A stretch of DNA of 47,953 bases from CBFGTV01 sp965652145 (lineage in GTDB: Bacteria; Bacillota; Clostridia; Peptostreptococcales; Natronincolaceae): the NCBI GenBank assembly GCA_965652145.1, contig CBFGTV010000023.1, forward strand, positions 1-47,953, read 5' to 3'. Every line of letters starts with the position of its first letter. Position 1 is the stretch's first letter. A program made the position numbers and the translations under genes. Below, one piece after another: positions 34,837-43,339 of the stretch. The notes under the pieces are model-generated. The model made no database searches. It was not told where the DNA came from and was given only the letters and a program-made list of their open reading frames with translations.

Positions 34837-35846
34837 AGAGAATAGTCCATTCTAGGGAATTTTTTATGGCATGTATGTTATTAGGACTTTCAGCTGCTAT
34901 TACAATGATTTCCCCAAGCTTTTTGCAGCTTGATAATCTAAGAAATATTGTTATGAATAATATTATCTTAGCCATCATGGCAATGGGGATGACTCTTGTG
35001 ATTGTTACCTCAGGTATAGATGTATCTGTTGGTTCACAGCTCGGATTTTCCGCTGTATTTGTAGGTCTTGCCGCTGTTAATTCCTCCTCAAATATATTAA
35101 TGGTTATACTGATAGGCATTGCTTGTGGTATAGTTCTTGGTGTAATAAATGCTGTTTTAATAGCTGGTGCCCAAATACCTCCTATCGTCGTTACCCTTGG
35201 AATGATGAGCATATATCGAGGAGGCATTCTTCTATATACTGAGGGGAAATGGATTACAAGCTTACCAGATTGGTACAGGGGAATGTATAATTCCAGCTTC
35301 TTAGGAATCCCAGTTCCAATCGTATTTTTAGCCGTTGTATTTATTTTCACAAATATCCTTATAAAATATACTAGACTTGGTAGAAGTATATATGCAATTG
35401 GAGGAAATAGGATTGCGGCCAAAAGGGTTGGTATCAATACGGCAAATGTAAATATATTTGTATTTGCTTTTATGGGATTGTTAACAGGTATTGCAAGTAT
35501 TCTATACGGTTCACAACTTGGTATGATTGATCCTAATGCCGGTACAAACTTTGAAATGACAGTTATTGCAGCGGTAATTATAGGTGGAACCAATATTTTA
35601 GGTGGCAGTGGCTCCCTAACGGGTACCCTTATTGGAGTATTAATTCTTGGAGTACTTCAAAATGGAATGGTACTTATGCACGTTGAAACCTATTGGCAGG
35701 ATGTGGTTATGGGTGCATTAATAATATTAACTGTTTCAATCGATGTGATTAAAAGCAAAAAACTAGAAGCTGAAAAAAATGCTATCGATGTTGAAGATGA
35801 AGATGACCTAGGCACAGGAGGTGAGCGGTATGAAGCGACTATTTAA
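34833..35846 (+). CDS. Sugar ABC transporter permease 1
   Basis: A 337-residue BPD_transp_2-type permease with about 9-10 helices. 'MGMTLVIVTSGIDVSVGSQLGFSAV', 'VVTLGMMSIYRGG', 'RLGRSIYAIGGNRIAAKRVGIN' and 'AAVIIGGTNILGGSGSLTGTLIGVLILG' are the RbsC-family motifs. The start is GTG, with GGGAG upstream inside the ATPase gene. The C-terminus has an acidic tail (DVEDEDDLGTGGE). It pairs with the next permease as a heterodimer. Confidence 0.9.
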   Translation: MKRIVHSREFFMACMLLGLSAAITMISPSFLQLDNLRNIVMNNIILAIMAMGMTLVIVTSGIDVSVGSQLGFSAVFVGLAAVNSSSNILMVILIGIACGIVLGVINAVLIAGAQIPPIVVTLGMMSIYRGGILLYTEGKWITSLPDWYRGMYNSSFLGIPVPIVFLAVVFIFTNILIKYTRLGRSIYAIGGNRIAAKRVGINTANVNIFVFAFMGLLTGIASILYGSQLGMIDPNAGTNFEMTVIAAVIIGGTNILGGSGSLTGTLIGVLILGVLQNGMVLMHVETYWQDVVMGALIILTVSIDVIKSKKLEAEKNAIDVEDEDDLGTGGERYEATI

Positions 35847-36807
35847 AACAAGTGAAATGAAGCTATTTATGTTTTTATTGCTACTTATAGCTTATATGAC
35901 CTTTATGGCACCTTCATTCAGATCTATAGGCAACCTATTGGCGGTAACCCAGCAAATGTCTGAGTTAGGAATCATGGCTATAGCAATGACAGTTGTAATT
36001 ATTACATCGGGCATCGATTTGTCCCTTGGTTCTATAGCAGGTCTTACGACCATAGTAATAGCTTCATGCTATGGAGCTACGGGTAACATATTGTTGTCTA
36101 TAGTAATCGGGCTTTTAGTGTCGATCTTATGCGGTGCATTTAATGGATTTATTGTTGCAAGAATTGGTGTTCCTGCTCTATTAGTTACACTAGGCGGGCA
36201 AACGTTATTTAAGGGAATTTCACTTGTAATAAGTAAAGGGAATGCCATTTCGATTTTTCCTGAATCATACTATGTTATTGGTCAAGAATATATTGGACCA
36301 ATTCCAATTCAGACAATCATCTTCTTTGGATTAGCATTCTTATTATCGATAATTCTTAAGAAAACGCCATGGGGGCAAAGTGTTTACTTTATAGGCAATA
36401 ATCCTACAGCGACAAAATTCTCTGGAATAAGAACAGAAAAGGTTTTATTTCTTGTATATACATTATCAGGGCTTTTAGCAGGCATTTCTGGATTAGTAAT
36501 ATCTTCAAGAGTAGCTACTGCCAGGGCAGATCTGGGAGCTGTTTATGTACTTCAGAGTGTGGCAGCAGCAGTTTTGGGCGGAACGAACATAGCGGGCGGA
36601 TCTGGTAATATCGGTGGAACGGTTATAGGAGTAAGTATATTTGCTGTACTAGGAAATGGTCTTAATCATATGGGAGTAAGTCCTTTTATGAGAACACTCT
36701 TTATGGGGGTTGCATTGATAGTAGTACTTGTAATCAATAATTACCCTATCATTAAAAACCAAGCTTCATTATTTGTAAAGCATAAGCTAAAAAATTCAAA
36801 TGCTTAG
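35830..36807 (+). CDS. Sugar ABC transporter permease 2
   Basis: A 325-residue RbsC-family permease with about 9-10 helices: 'TVVIITSGIDLSLGSIAGLTT', 'VTLGGQTLFKGISLVISKG', 'WGQSVYFIGNNPTATKFSGI' and 'AAVLGGTNIAGGSGNIGGTVIGVSIFAVLGNGL'. It is a diverged sister of permease 1. ATG 35830 is preferred to GTG 35821, as AGGAGGTGAG lies just before it; it overlaps the first permease by 17 bases, so the two are translated together. Confidence 0.9.
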   Translation: MKRLFKTSEMKLFMFLLLLIAYMTFMAPSFRSIGNLLAVTQQMSELGIMAIAMTVVIITSGIDLSLGSIAGLTTIVIASCYGATGNILLSIVIGLLVSILCGAFNGFIVARIGVPALLVTLGGQTLFKGISLVISKGNAISIFPESYYVIGQEYIGPIPIQTIIFFGLAFLLSIILKKTPWGQSVYFIGNNPTATKFSGIRTEKVLFLVYTLSGLLAGISGLVISSRVATARADLGAVYVLQSVAAAVLGGTNIAGGSGNIGGTVIGVSIFAVLGNGLNHMGVSPFMRTLFMGVALIVVLVINNYPIIKNQASLFVKHKLKNSNA

Positions 36808-36838
36808 AAAAACCCTTGGATACTTAAACTAGTTTTAC

Positions 36839-36866
36839 AAGTCTATTAAAATATTTTAATAGACTT
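36839..36866. promoter_or_regulatory. Perfect 28-bp palindrome before the binding-protein gene
   Basis: AAGTCTATTAAAAT is followed directly by its exact reverse complement. No T-run follows, so it is not a standard terminator. In the transcript it forms a hairpin right before the binding-protein ribosome binding site, a place where importers often carry an RNA-stabilising or processing element. A DNA operator is the alternative. Confidence 0.6.
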
Positions 36867-36890
36867 AAAATAAAAAAGGGAGGAATTTAA

Positions 36891-37904
36891 ATGAAGAGAG
36901 CATTAAGTATTGTTTTAGTTTTATTACTTTCAGTATCTCTATTGGCAGGCTGCGGAGGGAATAATGGAAGTAATGAAGTGGGAGCTGGCGGTGATGATAA
37001 AATAGTAATCGCCATGGTGCCAAAGGTGATGGGTAGCCCATACTTCGATATTTGTGCTGAAGGGGCCCAAAAAGCTGCCGACGAATTGGGAGTTGAATTT
37101 ATCTATAATGGACCAACAGCAGCAGATGCAGCACAGCAGGTTAACATTATCCAAGACTTAATATTTAAAAAAGTAGATGCAATAGCAGTTTCACCTAACG
37201 ATCCTGCGGCAGTTGCGCCAATACTTAAGAAGGCAAAGGAAGCTGGTATCAAAGTTCTCACCTATGATGCAGATACAGATATGGAGATCAGAGATATATT
37301 TGTAAGCCAAGTTTCTTCAGAGCAGCTTGGTAGACATATAATGGATAATGTAGCAAAGGGAATTGGAGAAGAAGGTCAGTTTGCAATTTTAACAGCATCA
37401 CTTACAGCAGCAAATCAAAATACTTGGATTGAATGGATGAAGGAACAGTTAAAGGATCAATATCCCAATGTTGAATTGGTAACAATTGCTCCAAGTGAAG
37501 AAGATCAACAAAAAGCCTTTTCACAAACCCAAAACCTAATAAAAGCATACCCAGAGCTTAAGGCGATAGCGGCTATATCAACTGTTGCAGAACCCGGTGC
37601 GGCTCAAGCAATTGAACAAATGGATATGATCGGTAAAATAAAATTATATGGACTTGCAACGCCAAATGGTATGCGTCAATATTTAAAGAGCGGAGCAGCC
37701 GAGAGCGCAACCCTTTGGGACCCAAGGATGCTTGGATACTTAACTGTTAAGGTTGCCAATGATGTGATAGATGGAAAAGAAATCGTTGACGGTCAAAGCT
37801 TTGAAGGGGTTGGAGAAGTAAAATACATTCCAGAAGAAACAACTGTCATAATGGGTGATCCATTAGACTTTACTAAGGATAATGTAGATGATTATGATTT
37901 CTAG
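36891..37904 (+). CDS. Sugar ABC transporter substrate-binding lipoprotein
   Basis: A 337-residue periplasmic-binding-protein-like lipoprotein of the RbsB type. A signal peptide ends in the lipobox LLAGC, with Cys21 the lipid anchor, followed by a Gly/Asn linker. 'VIAMVPKVMGSPYFDICAEGAQKAADELG', 'DAIAVSPNDPAAVAPILKKAKEAGIKVLTYDAD' and 'VSQVSSEQLGRHI' are family motifs, matching rhamnose-binding RhaS-type proteins. It would capture rhamnose outside the membrane for the two permeases. AAGGGAGGAATT precedes the ATG, after the 28-bp palindrome. Confidence 0.9.
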   Translation: MKRALSIVLVLLLSVSLLAGCGGNNGSNEVGAGGDDKIVIAMVPKVMGSPYFDICAEGAQKAADELGVEFIYNGPTAADAAQQVNIIQDLIFKKVDAIAVSPNDPAAVAPILKKAKEAGIKVLTYDADTDMEIRDIFVSQVSSEQLGRHIMDNVAKGIGEEGQFAILTASLTAANQNTWIEWMKEQLKDQYPNVELVTIAPSEEDQQKAFSQTQNLIKAYPELKAIAAISTVAEPGAAQAIEQMDMIGKIKLYGLATPNGMRQYLKSGAAESATLWDPRMLGYLTVKVANDVIDGKEIVDGQSFEGVGEVKYIPEETTVIMGDPLDFTKDNVDDYDF

Positions 37905-37919
37905 TAGTCAAACTTCAGA

Positions 37920-37950
37920 GCAGATTAGTTTATAAAATAACTGCTTTTAT
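37920..37950 (+). terminator. Weak hairpin with T-run (possible attenuator)
   Basis: GCAG-A-TTA pairs with TAA-CTGC, leaving one bulged base, followed by TTTTAT. It lies between the binding-protein gene and the ASRT gene and may reduce downstream transcription. Confidence 0.35.
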
Positions 37951-37978
37951 ACAGCAACTTCTAAAGGAAGGTGATACT

Positions 37979-38344
37979 ATGTCTGATGCATTAGGAAAAA
38001 GAGTATGGATTATACCCGACGGTTTTTTACCTGAAAAGAGCAATCGAGATTTTGTAAGCCACGAAGCAATATGTGTTGTCAATACTGGTAAAAGCGATGC
38101 TAATATTAATATAACAGTTTATTTTGAAGACAGGGAACCCATTAAAAGCTTTAAATCAACATGTAGAGCTGAAAGAACTAATCATATTAGGCTAGATAAA
38201 ATAACTGGCAAAAATGGTGAAAAAATTCCTGTAGGCGTTCCATATGCACTAAAGATTGAAAGTGATTATAATATAGTGGTTCAACATAGCAGGATGGATA
38301 CAACCCAAGCAGAAATGACACTTATGACAACGATTGCCTATTAA
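37979..38344 (+). CDS. ASRT-family protein (sensory rhodopsin transducer-like)
   Basis: A 121-residue single-domain protein starting 'GKRVWIIPDGFLPEKSN', with 'SHEAICVVNTGKSDANINITVYFEDREPI', 'RAERTNHIRLDK', 'IPVGVPYALKIESDYNIVVQHSRMDTTQAE'. This fits the ASRT family, named for the soluble transducer of Anabaena sensory rhodopsin (about 125 residues, beta-sandwich tetramer). Family analyses predict that members outside cyanobacteria bind small molecules, likely carbohydrates. No rhodopsin gene is here; the gene lies between the sugar-binding lipoprotein and lactaldehyde reductase (16-base gap), so a role in rhamnose sensing or in handling a pathway intermediate is the best inference. AAAGGAAGGTGAT precedes the ATG. 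Confidence 0.8.
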   Translation: MSDALGKRVWIIPDGFLPEKSNRDFVSHEAICVVNTGKSDANINITVYFEDREPIKSFKSTCRAERTNHIRLDKITGKNGEKIPVGVPYALKIESDYNIVVQHSRMDTTQAEMTLMTTIAY

Positions 38345-38359
38345 AAGGGAGGATTAATT

Positions 38360-39514
38360 ATGCTAGAAGTAAGGAGAATGTATTTTCCACAATTAAATTT
38401 ATTTGGCCCAGGAGCAGTAAAGGAAATAGGGCCAGAGATTATCAAAATGAAGCTTAAAAAAGCACTTGTTGTAACCGATAAGGTGCTAGTTGATATTGGT
38501 GTTGCAGGTAAAGTGTTTTCGGTATTAGATCAAGTTAAGATAGACTATGTGGTATTTTCTGATGTTAAACCAAACCCAACTACTAAAAATGTCTATGATG
38601 GTTTAAGTGTTTTAAAAGAAAATAATTGCGACTTCATAATATCTATCGGGGGAGGATCTCCACAGGACTGTGCTAAAGGGGTTTCTATTTTGGCCACGAA
38701 TCCTGGAGATATCAGAGAATATGAAGGGGTAAATAAAACTAAAAACAAAGGATTACCGATTATAGCTATTAATACAACAGCAGGAACAGCCAGTGAAGTA
38801 ACGATTAATTATGTCATTACAGATGAAGAAAGAAAAGCAAAAATGGTGTTGGTAGATAGCAATAGTTTAGCTACAATAGCTGTTAATGATCCAGAATTAA
38901 TGCTTAAAATGCCTAAAGATTTAACCGCTGCAACTGGTATGGATGCACTAACCCATGCAATTGAAGGCTTTATAACAAAAGGAGCATCAAGGCTTACAGA
39001 TACTCTTTCGTTGGAATCAATAAAGCTTATTTCTGAAAGCTTAAGAGAGGCGGTAAGTGAGGGTTCGAATTTAGAAGCAAGAAGTAAGATGGCATATGGG
39101 CAATATATCACAGGCATGGCATTCAGTAACTGTGGGTTAGGAATTGTACATTCAATGGCACATCAACTTGGAGGGTTTTATGATCTACCTCATGGTGTAT
39201 GTAATGCAGTGCTGCTTCCCCATGTAATGAGATTTAATGCTTCAGCAACTGGTGCTAAATTAAGACAAGTAGCTATGGCTATGGGAGAAGAAGTAGAAGG
39301 ATTGTCAACACAAGAAGCAAACGAAGCAGCAATCAAAGCCGTAGAAAAACTATCTAAGGATGTTGGTATTCCATCTGGATTAAAGGAGCTTGGAGCTAAA
39401 GAGGAAGATTTTGAGAAACTAGCTGAATTAACATTGCTAGATGCATGTACTCCAGGTAATCCAAAGGAGCCTAAGAAAGAGGATATTATTGAAATCTATA
39501 GGGCAGCATTTTAA
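38360..39514 (+). CDS. fucO: Lactaldehyde reductase / iron-dependent alcohol dehydrogenase
   Basis: A 384-residue group III (iron) alcohol dehydrogenase. The nucleotide-binding half has GGGSPQDCAKG and 'NTTAGTASEVT'. The metal-binding half has 'TGMDALTHAIEGF' (Asp and His ligands), 'GIVHSMAHQLGGFYDLPHGVCNAVLLPHVM' (two further His). Family members close to FucO reduce L-lactaldehyde to L-1,2-propanediol with NADH, which would restore NAD+ after anaerobic rhamnose use. That role is inferred from its place at the operon's end. GGGAGGATTAATT precedes the ATG. Confidence 0.88.
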   Translation: MLEVRRMYFPQLNLFGPGAVKEIGPEIIKMKLKKALVVTDKVLVDIGVAGKVFSVLDQVKIDYVVFSDVKPNPTTKNVYDGLSVLKENNCDFIISIGGGSPQDCAKGVSILATNPGDIREYEGVNKTKNKGLPIIAINTTAGTASEVTINYVITDEERKAKMVLVDSNSLATIAVNDPELMLKMPKDLTAATGMDALTHAIEGFITKGASRLTDTLSLESIKLISESLREAVSEGSNLEARSKMAYGQYITGMAFSNCGLGIVHSMAHQLGGFYDLPHGVCNAVLLPHVMRFNASATGAKLRQVAMAMGEEVEGLSTQEANEAAIKAVEKLSKDVGIPSGLKELGAKEEDFEKLAELTLLDACTPGNPKEPKKEDIIEIYRAAF

Positions 39515-39561
39515 TAAAGCTGTTAAAATGTAAGTTTATTAGTAAAAAGAGAATGATGAAG

Positions 39562-39625
39562 AATTGACAAATCCTTTATAAAGGCATAGATATTCTATGC
39601 ATTGACTATAAAGGATTTGCCAATT
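39562..39625 (+). terminator. Very long hairpin after the rhamnose operon
   Basis: AATTG/CAATT, then CAAATCCTTTATA (39568-39580) with TATAAAGGATTTG (39607-39619), then GCATAGA (39584-39590) with TCTATGC (39594-39600) around TAT: 25 paired bases in three blocks. Only a weak T/A-rich tail follows. It may end or stabilise the operon transcript; a MITE-like origin is also possible. Confidence 0.5.
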
Positions 39626-39630
39626 TAAAA

Positions 39631-39714
39631 AGTAATTTATCAAAGCTAGTCGCACAGGATATTGCTAATCATTTTGAACAGACACAGGAAGTGGCTGAAG
39701 GCAAGGGCATTTAA
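39631..39714 (+). pseudogene. Fragment of a type I restriction HsdR-like gene
   Basis: An open frame without start reads LSKLVAQDIANHFEQTQEVA then EGKGI and stops at 39714. The pattern 'A.DI..HFE.R.E...GKGM' is found in the helicase part of HsdR subunits. Only about 28 codons remain. This is tentative. Confidence 0.4.
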
Positions 39715-39739
39715 AAAAAGCAGTTCAATTGATTTTTAA

Positions 39740-40324
39740 CTATTTTTCCTTTCCCAATAAACCATAAAAAAATAATCTCAGTATTCCCATTTTGTATTCA
39801 GGGCTGGTTTTAAGATAATCAGATTGCTCAATAATAGAAACCGAAGAAAGAAGATATGCCAAAATGGCGTCATTGGGAATGCTTTGATCAATGGCCCCTT
39901 CTTTTTTGCCCAATTCAATAAATTTAATATATACCGAGATTGCTTTTGAATTTACAGCCTCCTTATATAACTGCTGTAAGGTTTTATCTGCCCATGCACA
40001 CTCACTAAAGGCAGATTGGCTTAACTCAACTGTTGCCTTGTATTTTTGATCCATTATAAGCTTGAGCTTTTCAGAAAAAGGAATTTCCCTTTCCAATATC
40101 TCATCATATCCTTTGATTGCTTGATCCAAATAAGAAACAAGTACTTCCCTGGCGAGGGTAAACTTATCGCCAAAATAATTATAGATAGAAACCTGCGAAA
40201 CTTTAGCCTTGGATGCAATCTCACTTATACTGACATCAGTTATTCCTCGCTTGGAAAAGAGCTCCCAGGCAGCACTAATGATGGAATCTTTCTTAATTTT
40301 TGTCCTTTTCTCATATCCATTCAT
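39740..40324 (-). CDS. TetR-family transcriptional regulator
   Basis: A 194-residue repressor. The N-terminal helix-turn-helix shows 'KDSIISAAWELFSKRGITDVSISEIASKAKVSQVSIYNYFGDKFTLAREVL', the TetR pattern; the rest is a helical ligand-binding domain. It is divergent from the second Rph-like gene. The intergenic DNA has a perfect 12-bp inverted repeat, which suggests it represses itself and that gene until a ligand binds. GGGTGATAGAAC precedes the ATG on the minus strand. The 3' end lies next to the hsdR-like fragment. Confidence 0.88.
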   Translation of the reverse strand: MNGYEKRTKIKKDSIISAAWELFSKRGITDVSISEIASKAKVSQVSIYNYFGDKFTLAREVLVSYLDQAIKGYDEILEREIPFSEKLKLIMDQKYKATVELSQSAFSECAWADKTLQQLYKEAVNSKAISVYIKFIELGKKEGAIDQSIPNDAILAYLLSSVSIIEQSDYLKTSPEYKMGILRLFFYGLLGKEK

Positions 40325-40354
40325 GTTCTATCACCCAGATTCAATTATAGCATA

Positions 40355-40386
40355 GTTTTGAAATATGACAAGTTATATTTCAAAAC
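40355..40386. promoter_or_regulatory. Probable TetR operator
   Basis: GTTTTGAAATAT and ATATTTCAAAAC form a perfect 12-bp inverted repeat with an 8-base centre. It lies about 30 bases before the tetR start and directly upstream of the -35 box of the Rph-like gene. The right half GTTATATTTCAAAAC (40372-40386) recurs at 40431-40445. Confidence 0.75.
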
Positions 40387-40389
40387 ATA

Positions 40390-40445
40390 TTGACAATCCC
40401 ATTTGATAAGTATATTATGAAATTAAAATAGTTATATTTCAAAAC
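40390..40445 (+). promoter_or_regulatory. Promoter of the second Rph-like gene, with downstream half-operator
   Basis: TTGACA (40390-40395), 17 bases, TATTAT (40413-40418). Just after the expected transcription start lies an exact second copy of GTTATATTTCAAAAC (40431-40445). The promoter is therefore bracketed by repressor-type sites. Confidence 0.75.
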
Positions 40446-40522
40446 TTTATGCTTTTCTGAACAGAACCAGAGCATTAAAGGGCGGAGCGATTAAAACATT
40501 TTAAGAAAATGGGAGGTGTATT

Positions 40523-43147
40523 ATGAAGCCATATATTTTAACATTTCATGAAATTGACAAAGGTGATCCTATGGCCGTAGGGGGCAAAGGAGTAAATCTT
40601 GGAGAATTATCAAGAATTGAGGGAATAAGGGTACCAGATGGCTTTTGTGTAACAACAGAGGTCTATAGAAAAACCATTGAGAATAATGGTGAGCTGGAAG
40701 TATTAATTGGGAAGCTGGCAGAATTAAAATCTACTGACAGGGAGGAAATTGCCCTAATAAGTAAAAATATACGTTCAATTATTGAAAATATTAGAATGGA
40801 AAGTGATATTGAAAATGAAATAACCAGGGTTTTAACCATATACGGTATTAATGATGCCTATGCCATACGATCCAGCGCCACAGCAGAGGATCTTCCCCAC
40901 GCATCCTTTGCCGGTCAGCAGGACACCTACTTGAATATTACCGGGAAGGATGAGGTTATACGGCATATAATAAAATGCTGGGCATCGCTTTTTACCGATC
41001 GTGCAGTCACCTATCGGATACAAAATGGTTTTGATCACAGAAGGGTCTTATTATCCGTAGTGGTACAAAGGATGGTTATGTCAGAGGCCTCAGGAATCAT
41101 GTTTACAGCTGATCCGATGACCTCTGATAGAAAAACCCTCACCATCGATGCAGGCTTTGGACTCGGGGAGGCGTTAGTGTCTGGACTGGTAAACCCGGAT
41201 ATATATAAGGTAGTGGATGGTAGGATTTCACAGAAAAATATAGGGACGAAGGAGCTGGAAATCAGAACGGGCCCAAGTGGGGGCACTCAAGAGACAAAAA
41301 TTGAAAAGGGCAGACAGCAAAAACAGGTGCTGGGTGATGATCAGATACAGAAGCTAGCTAATATGGGAAAGAAAATTGAAGCCTATTTTGGTTCTCCACA
41401 GGATATAGAATGGTGTCTTGTCGGTAACGAATTTTACATTGTTCAGAGTCGCCCGATTACTACCCTATTTCCCCTTCCAGAGGGAACAGATTCCAAGAAA
41501 CCCCGTGTATATATGTCAATTGGGCATACTCAAATGATGACCGATGCCATTAAGCCATTGGGCATGTCCTTCTTTGAGATGATTTCTGAAGCCTCGATGG
41601 AGAAGATAGGCGGTAGAATTTATACAGATATTACCCATGACCTGTCCTCAACCATAGGCCGCAGACGTCTAGTAATGGCAAGCGGCAAGCAGGACCCTTT
41701 AATACAGAATGCTATAAAAAATCTTATAGAGGATAAAGGCTTTATGGCCTCCCTCCCAAAGGGGAAAAGGAATATCCAGGGTGGCATTTTCACCATAGGT
41801 TCAATTTTAGAGACAATAAAAATATATAGAAAAAATGATCCTTCAATGATTAAGGAATTAATTAATCAATTTAAGAAGGATATTAGGAATATGGATCAAC
41901 AACTTTCCAGGCTTTCGGGAAATGAGGCCCTGGAATTCATAGTTAATGATCGTGACAAGCTGCTGGAAATGGCATATAACCCTAAAATGCTCGGAGCAAT
42001 AATCGCAGCCATATTGGTTAATGACGCTATCAATAAGAAAGTTGAGAGGCTACTGGGAGATAAGAATGTATCTGATATACTTATCAAATCCCTGGATCAT
42101 AATGTTACTACCGAGATGGGGTTGGCTTTATGTGATGTGGCAGATACTGTCCGTAAATATCCAAGGGTGCTTGAGTACATTTCTCAGAGTCCTGGCGATG
42201 AGAGGTTTTTTGAAGAGATGGAAAGGCTCCCAGGAGGAAAAGAAACAAGTGAAGCCTTTCGTGGCTTCTTAGATAAATACGGAATGCGGTGCCCCGGAGA
42301 GATAGACATTACCAGAGGGCGCTTTGAAGAAAAACCTACACAGCTTATCCCTATACTTCTTAATAATATCCGTGTTCTAAAGCCGGGAGAGCATCGAATC
42401 AGATTCCAGGCGGGAAGACAGGAGGCAAAGGATAAGGAAGAGGAAATCATCCGCCGTTTAAAAAATATGCCGGGAGGAAGCAGGAAGGTTAAAAAGATTA
42501 AGAAGCGTATTAGCTTACTTCGAAGCTTCATAGGATGTCGTGAAGACCCTAAGTATTATATTGTTCAACGGTATCAGGTTTATAAGAGGGCACTTATGAA
42601 AGAAGCATACAAACTGGCAGATAAGGGAGTGATCAAAAAGGCTGAGGATATATTCTATTTATATTTTGATGAACTGCGAGATGTGGTTAGGACAAATAAG
42701 CTGGACTATTCAATTATAGAAGAAAGAAAAGAAAAATATACTCGTTATGAAAAGCTTACCCCACCACGGGTATTTACCTCTGAAGGATTTGTTCCGCCAG
42801 CTAGCTTCGGGGCAGGAAACCTGCCTAAAGGAGTACTTTCGGGGATTCCAGTTTCAAGTGGTATAGTGGAAGGTCGTGCCAGGGTAGTGTTATCAGTAGA
42901 TGAGGCTGAGCTGAAGGAGGGCGATATTCTTGTGACTAAGTTTACTGACCCAAGCTGGACCCCGCTGTTCGTCACGATAAAAGGGTTGGTTACTGAAGTA
43001 GGGGGCTTCACCACACACGGCGCAGTTATTACACGGGAATATGGACTACCGGGGGTAGTCGGTGTTGAAAACGCCACAAAGCTCATAAAAGATGGCCAGC
43101 GGATTAGGATAAATGGTACCGAAGGATATGTGGAGATACTCTCATAA
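40523..43147 (+). CDS. Second Rph-like phosphotransferase
   Basis: An 874-residue paralogue of the rph product at 25594, with the same three parts: ATP-grasp start 'VGGKGVNLGELSRI', 'AYAIRSSATAEDLPHASFAG', 'DIEWCLVGNEFYIVQSRPIT', a diverged middle domain, and catalytic His832 in GGFTTHGAVITREYGLPGV. No PEP/pyruvate barrel. The ATP- and His-domains are highly similar between the two copies, while the middle (about residues 330-480) differs more, so the accepted drug or substrate may differ. GGGAGGTGTATT precedes the ATG. Regulation by the divergent TetR gene is likely. Whether it acts on rifamycins is not shown by sequence. Confidence 0.82.
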   Translation: MKPYILTFHEIDKGDPMAVGGKGVNLGELSRIEGIRVPDGFCVTTEVYRKTIENNGELEVLIGKLAELKSTDREEIALISKNIRSIIENIRMESDIENEITRVLTIYGINDAYAIRSSATAEDLPHASFAGQQDTYLNITGKDEVIRHIIKCWASLFTDRAVTYRIQNGFDHRRVLLSVVVQRMVMSEASGIMFTADPMTSDRKTLTIDAGFGLGEALVSGLVNPDIYKVVDGRISQKNIGTKELEIRTGPSGGTQETKIEKGRQQKQVLGDDQIQKLANMGKKIEAYFGSPQDIEWCLVGNEFYIVQSRPITTLFPLPEGTDSKKPRVYMSIGHTQMMTDAIKPLGMSFFEMISEASMEKIGGRIYTDITHDLSSTIGRRRLVMASGKQDPLIQNAIKNLIEDKGFMASLPKGKRNIQGGIFTIGSILETIKIYRKNDPSMIKELINQFKKDIRNMDQQLSRLSGNEALEFIVNDRDKLLEMAYNPKMLGAIIAAILVNDAINKKVERLLGDKNVSDILIKSLDHNVTTEMGLALCDVADTVRKYPRVLEYISQSPGDERFFEEMERLPGGKETSEAFRGFLDKYGMRCPGEIDITRGRFEEKPTQLIPILLNNIRVLKPGEHRIRFQAGRQEAKDKEEEIIRRLKNMPGGSRKVKKIKKRISLLRSFIGCREDPKYYIVQRYQVYKRALMKEAYKLADKGVIKKAEDIFYLYFDELRDVVRTNKLDYSIIEERKEKYTRYEKLTPPRVFTSEGFVPPASFGAGNLPKGVLSGIPVSSGIVEGRARVVLSVDEAELKEGDILVTKFTDPSWTPLFVTIKGLVTEVGGFTTHGAVITREYGLPGVVGVENATKLIKDGQRIRINGTEGYVEILS

Positions 43148-43210
43148 AGATCTCCTTAGTGAAGGTCTACTGGATGCTAGTACAATACAAATTTAGTTCA
43201 TCAAACATAG

Positions 43211-43339
43211 AAATTTGCAATCGAAGGTTATAAACCATATGACTTGGCAGGTCAGCATGAGATATTTACTAATTTAGTTAGTTTCAAGTCATATAAAGAC
43301 CGCTGTTTGATGGTACGTGAGAAAGGATGGCAATGTTGA
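43211..43339 (+). pseudogene. C-terminal gene fragment before the GNAT gene
   Basis: An open frame without start reads FAIEGYKPYDLAGQHEIFTN, LVSFKSYKDRCLMVREKGWQ and C, stopping at 43339 in another frame than the GNAT gene, whose start it overlaps. It looks like the tail of a lost gene once coupled to the acetyltransferase. Family not recognised. Confidence 0.35.

Noticed and set aside
34781..35593. 270-codon open frame on the minus strand
   Set aside because: Lies fully opposite the first sugar permease gene, has no ribosome binding site and a composition typical of a shadow of a hydrophobic gene.
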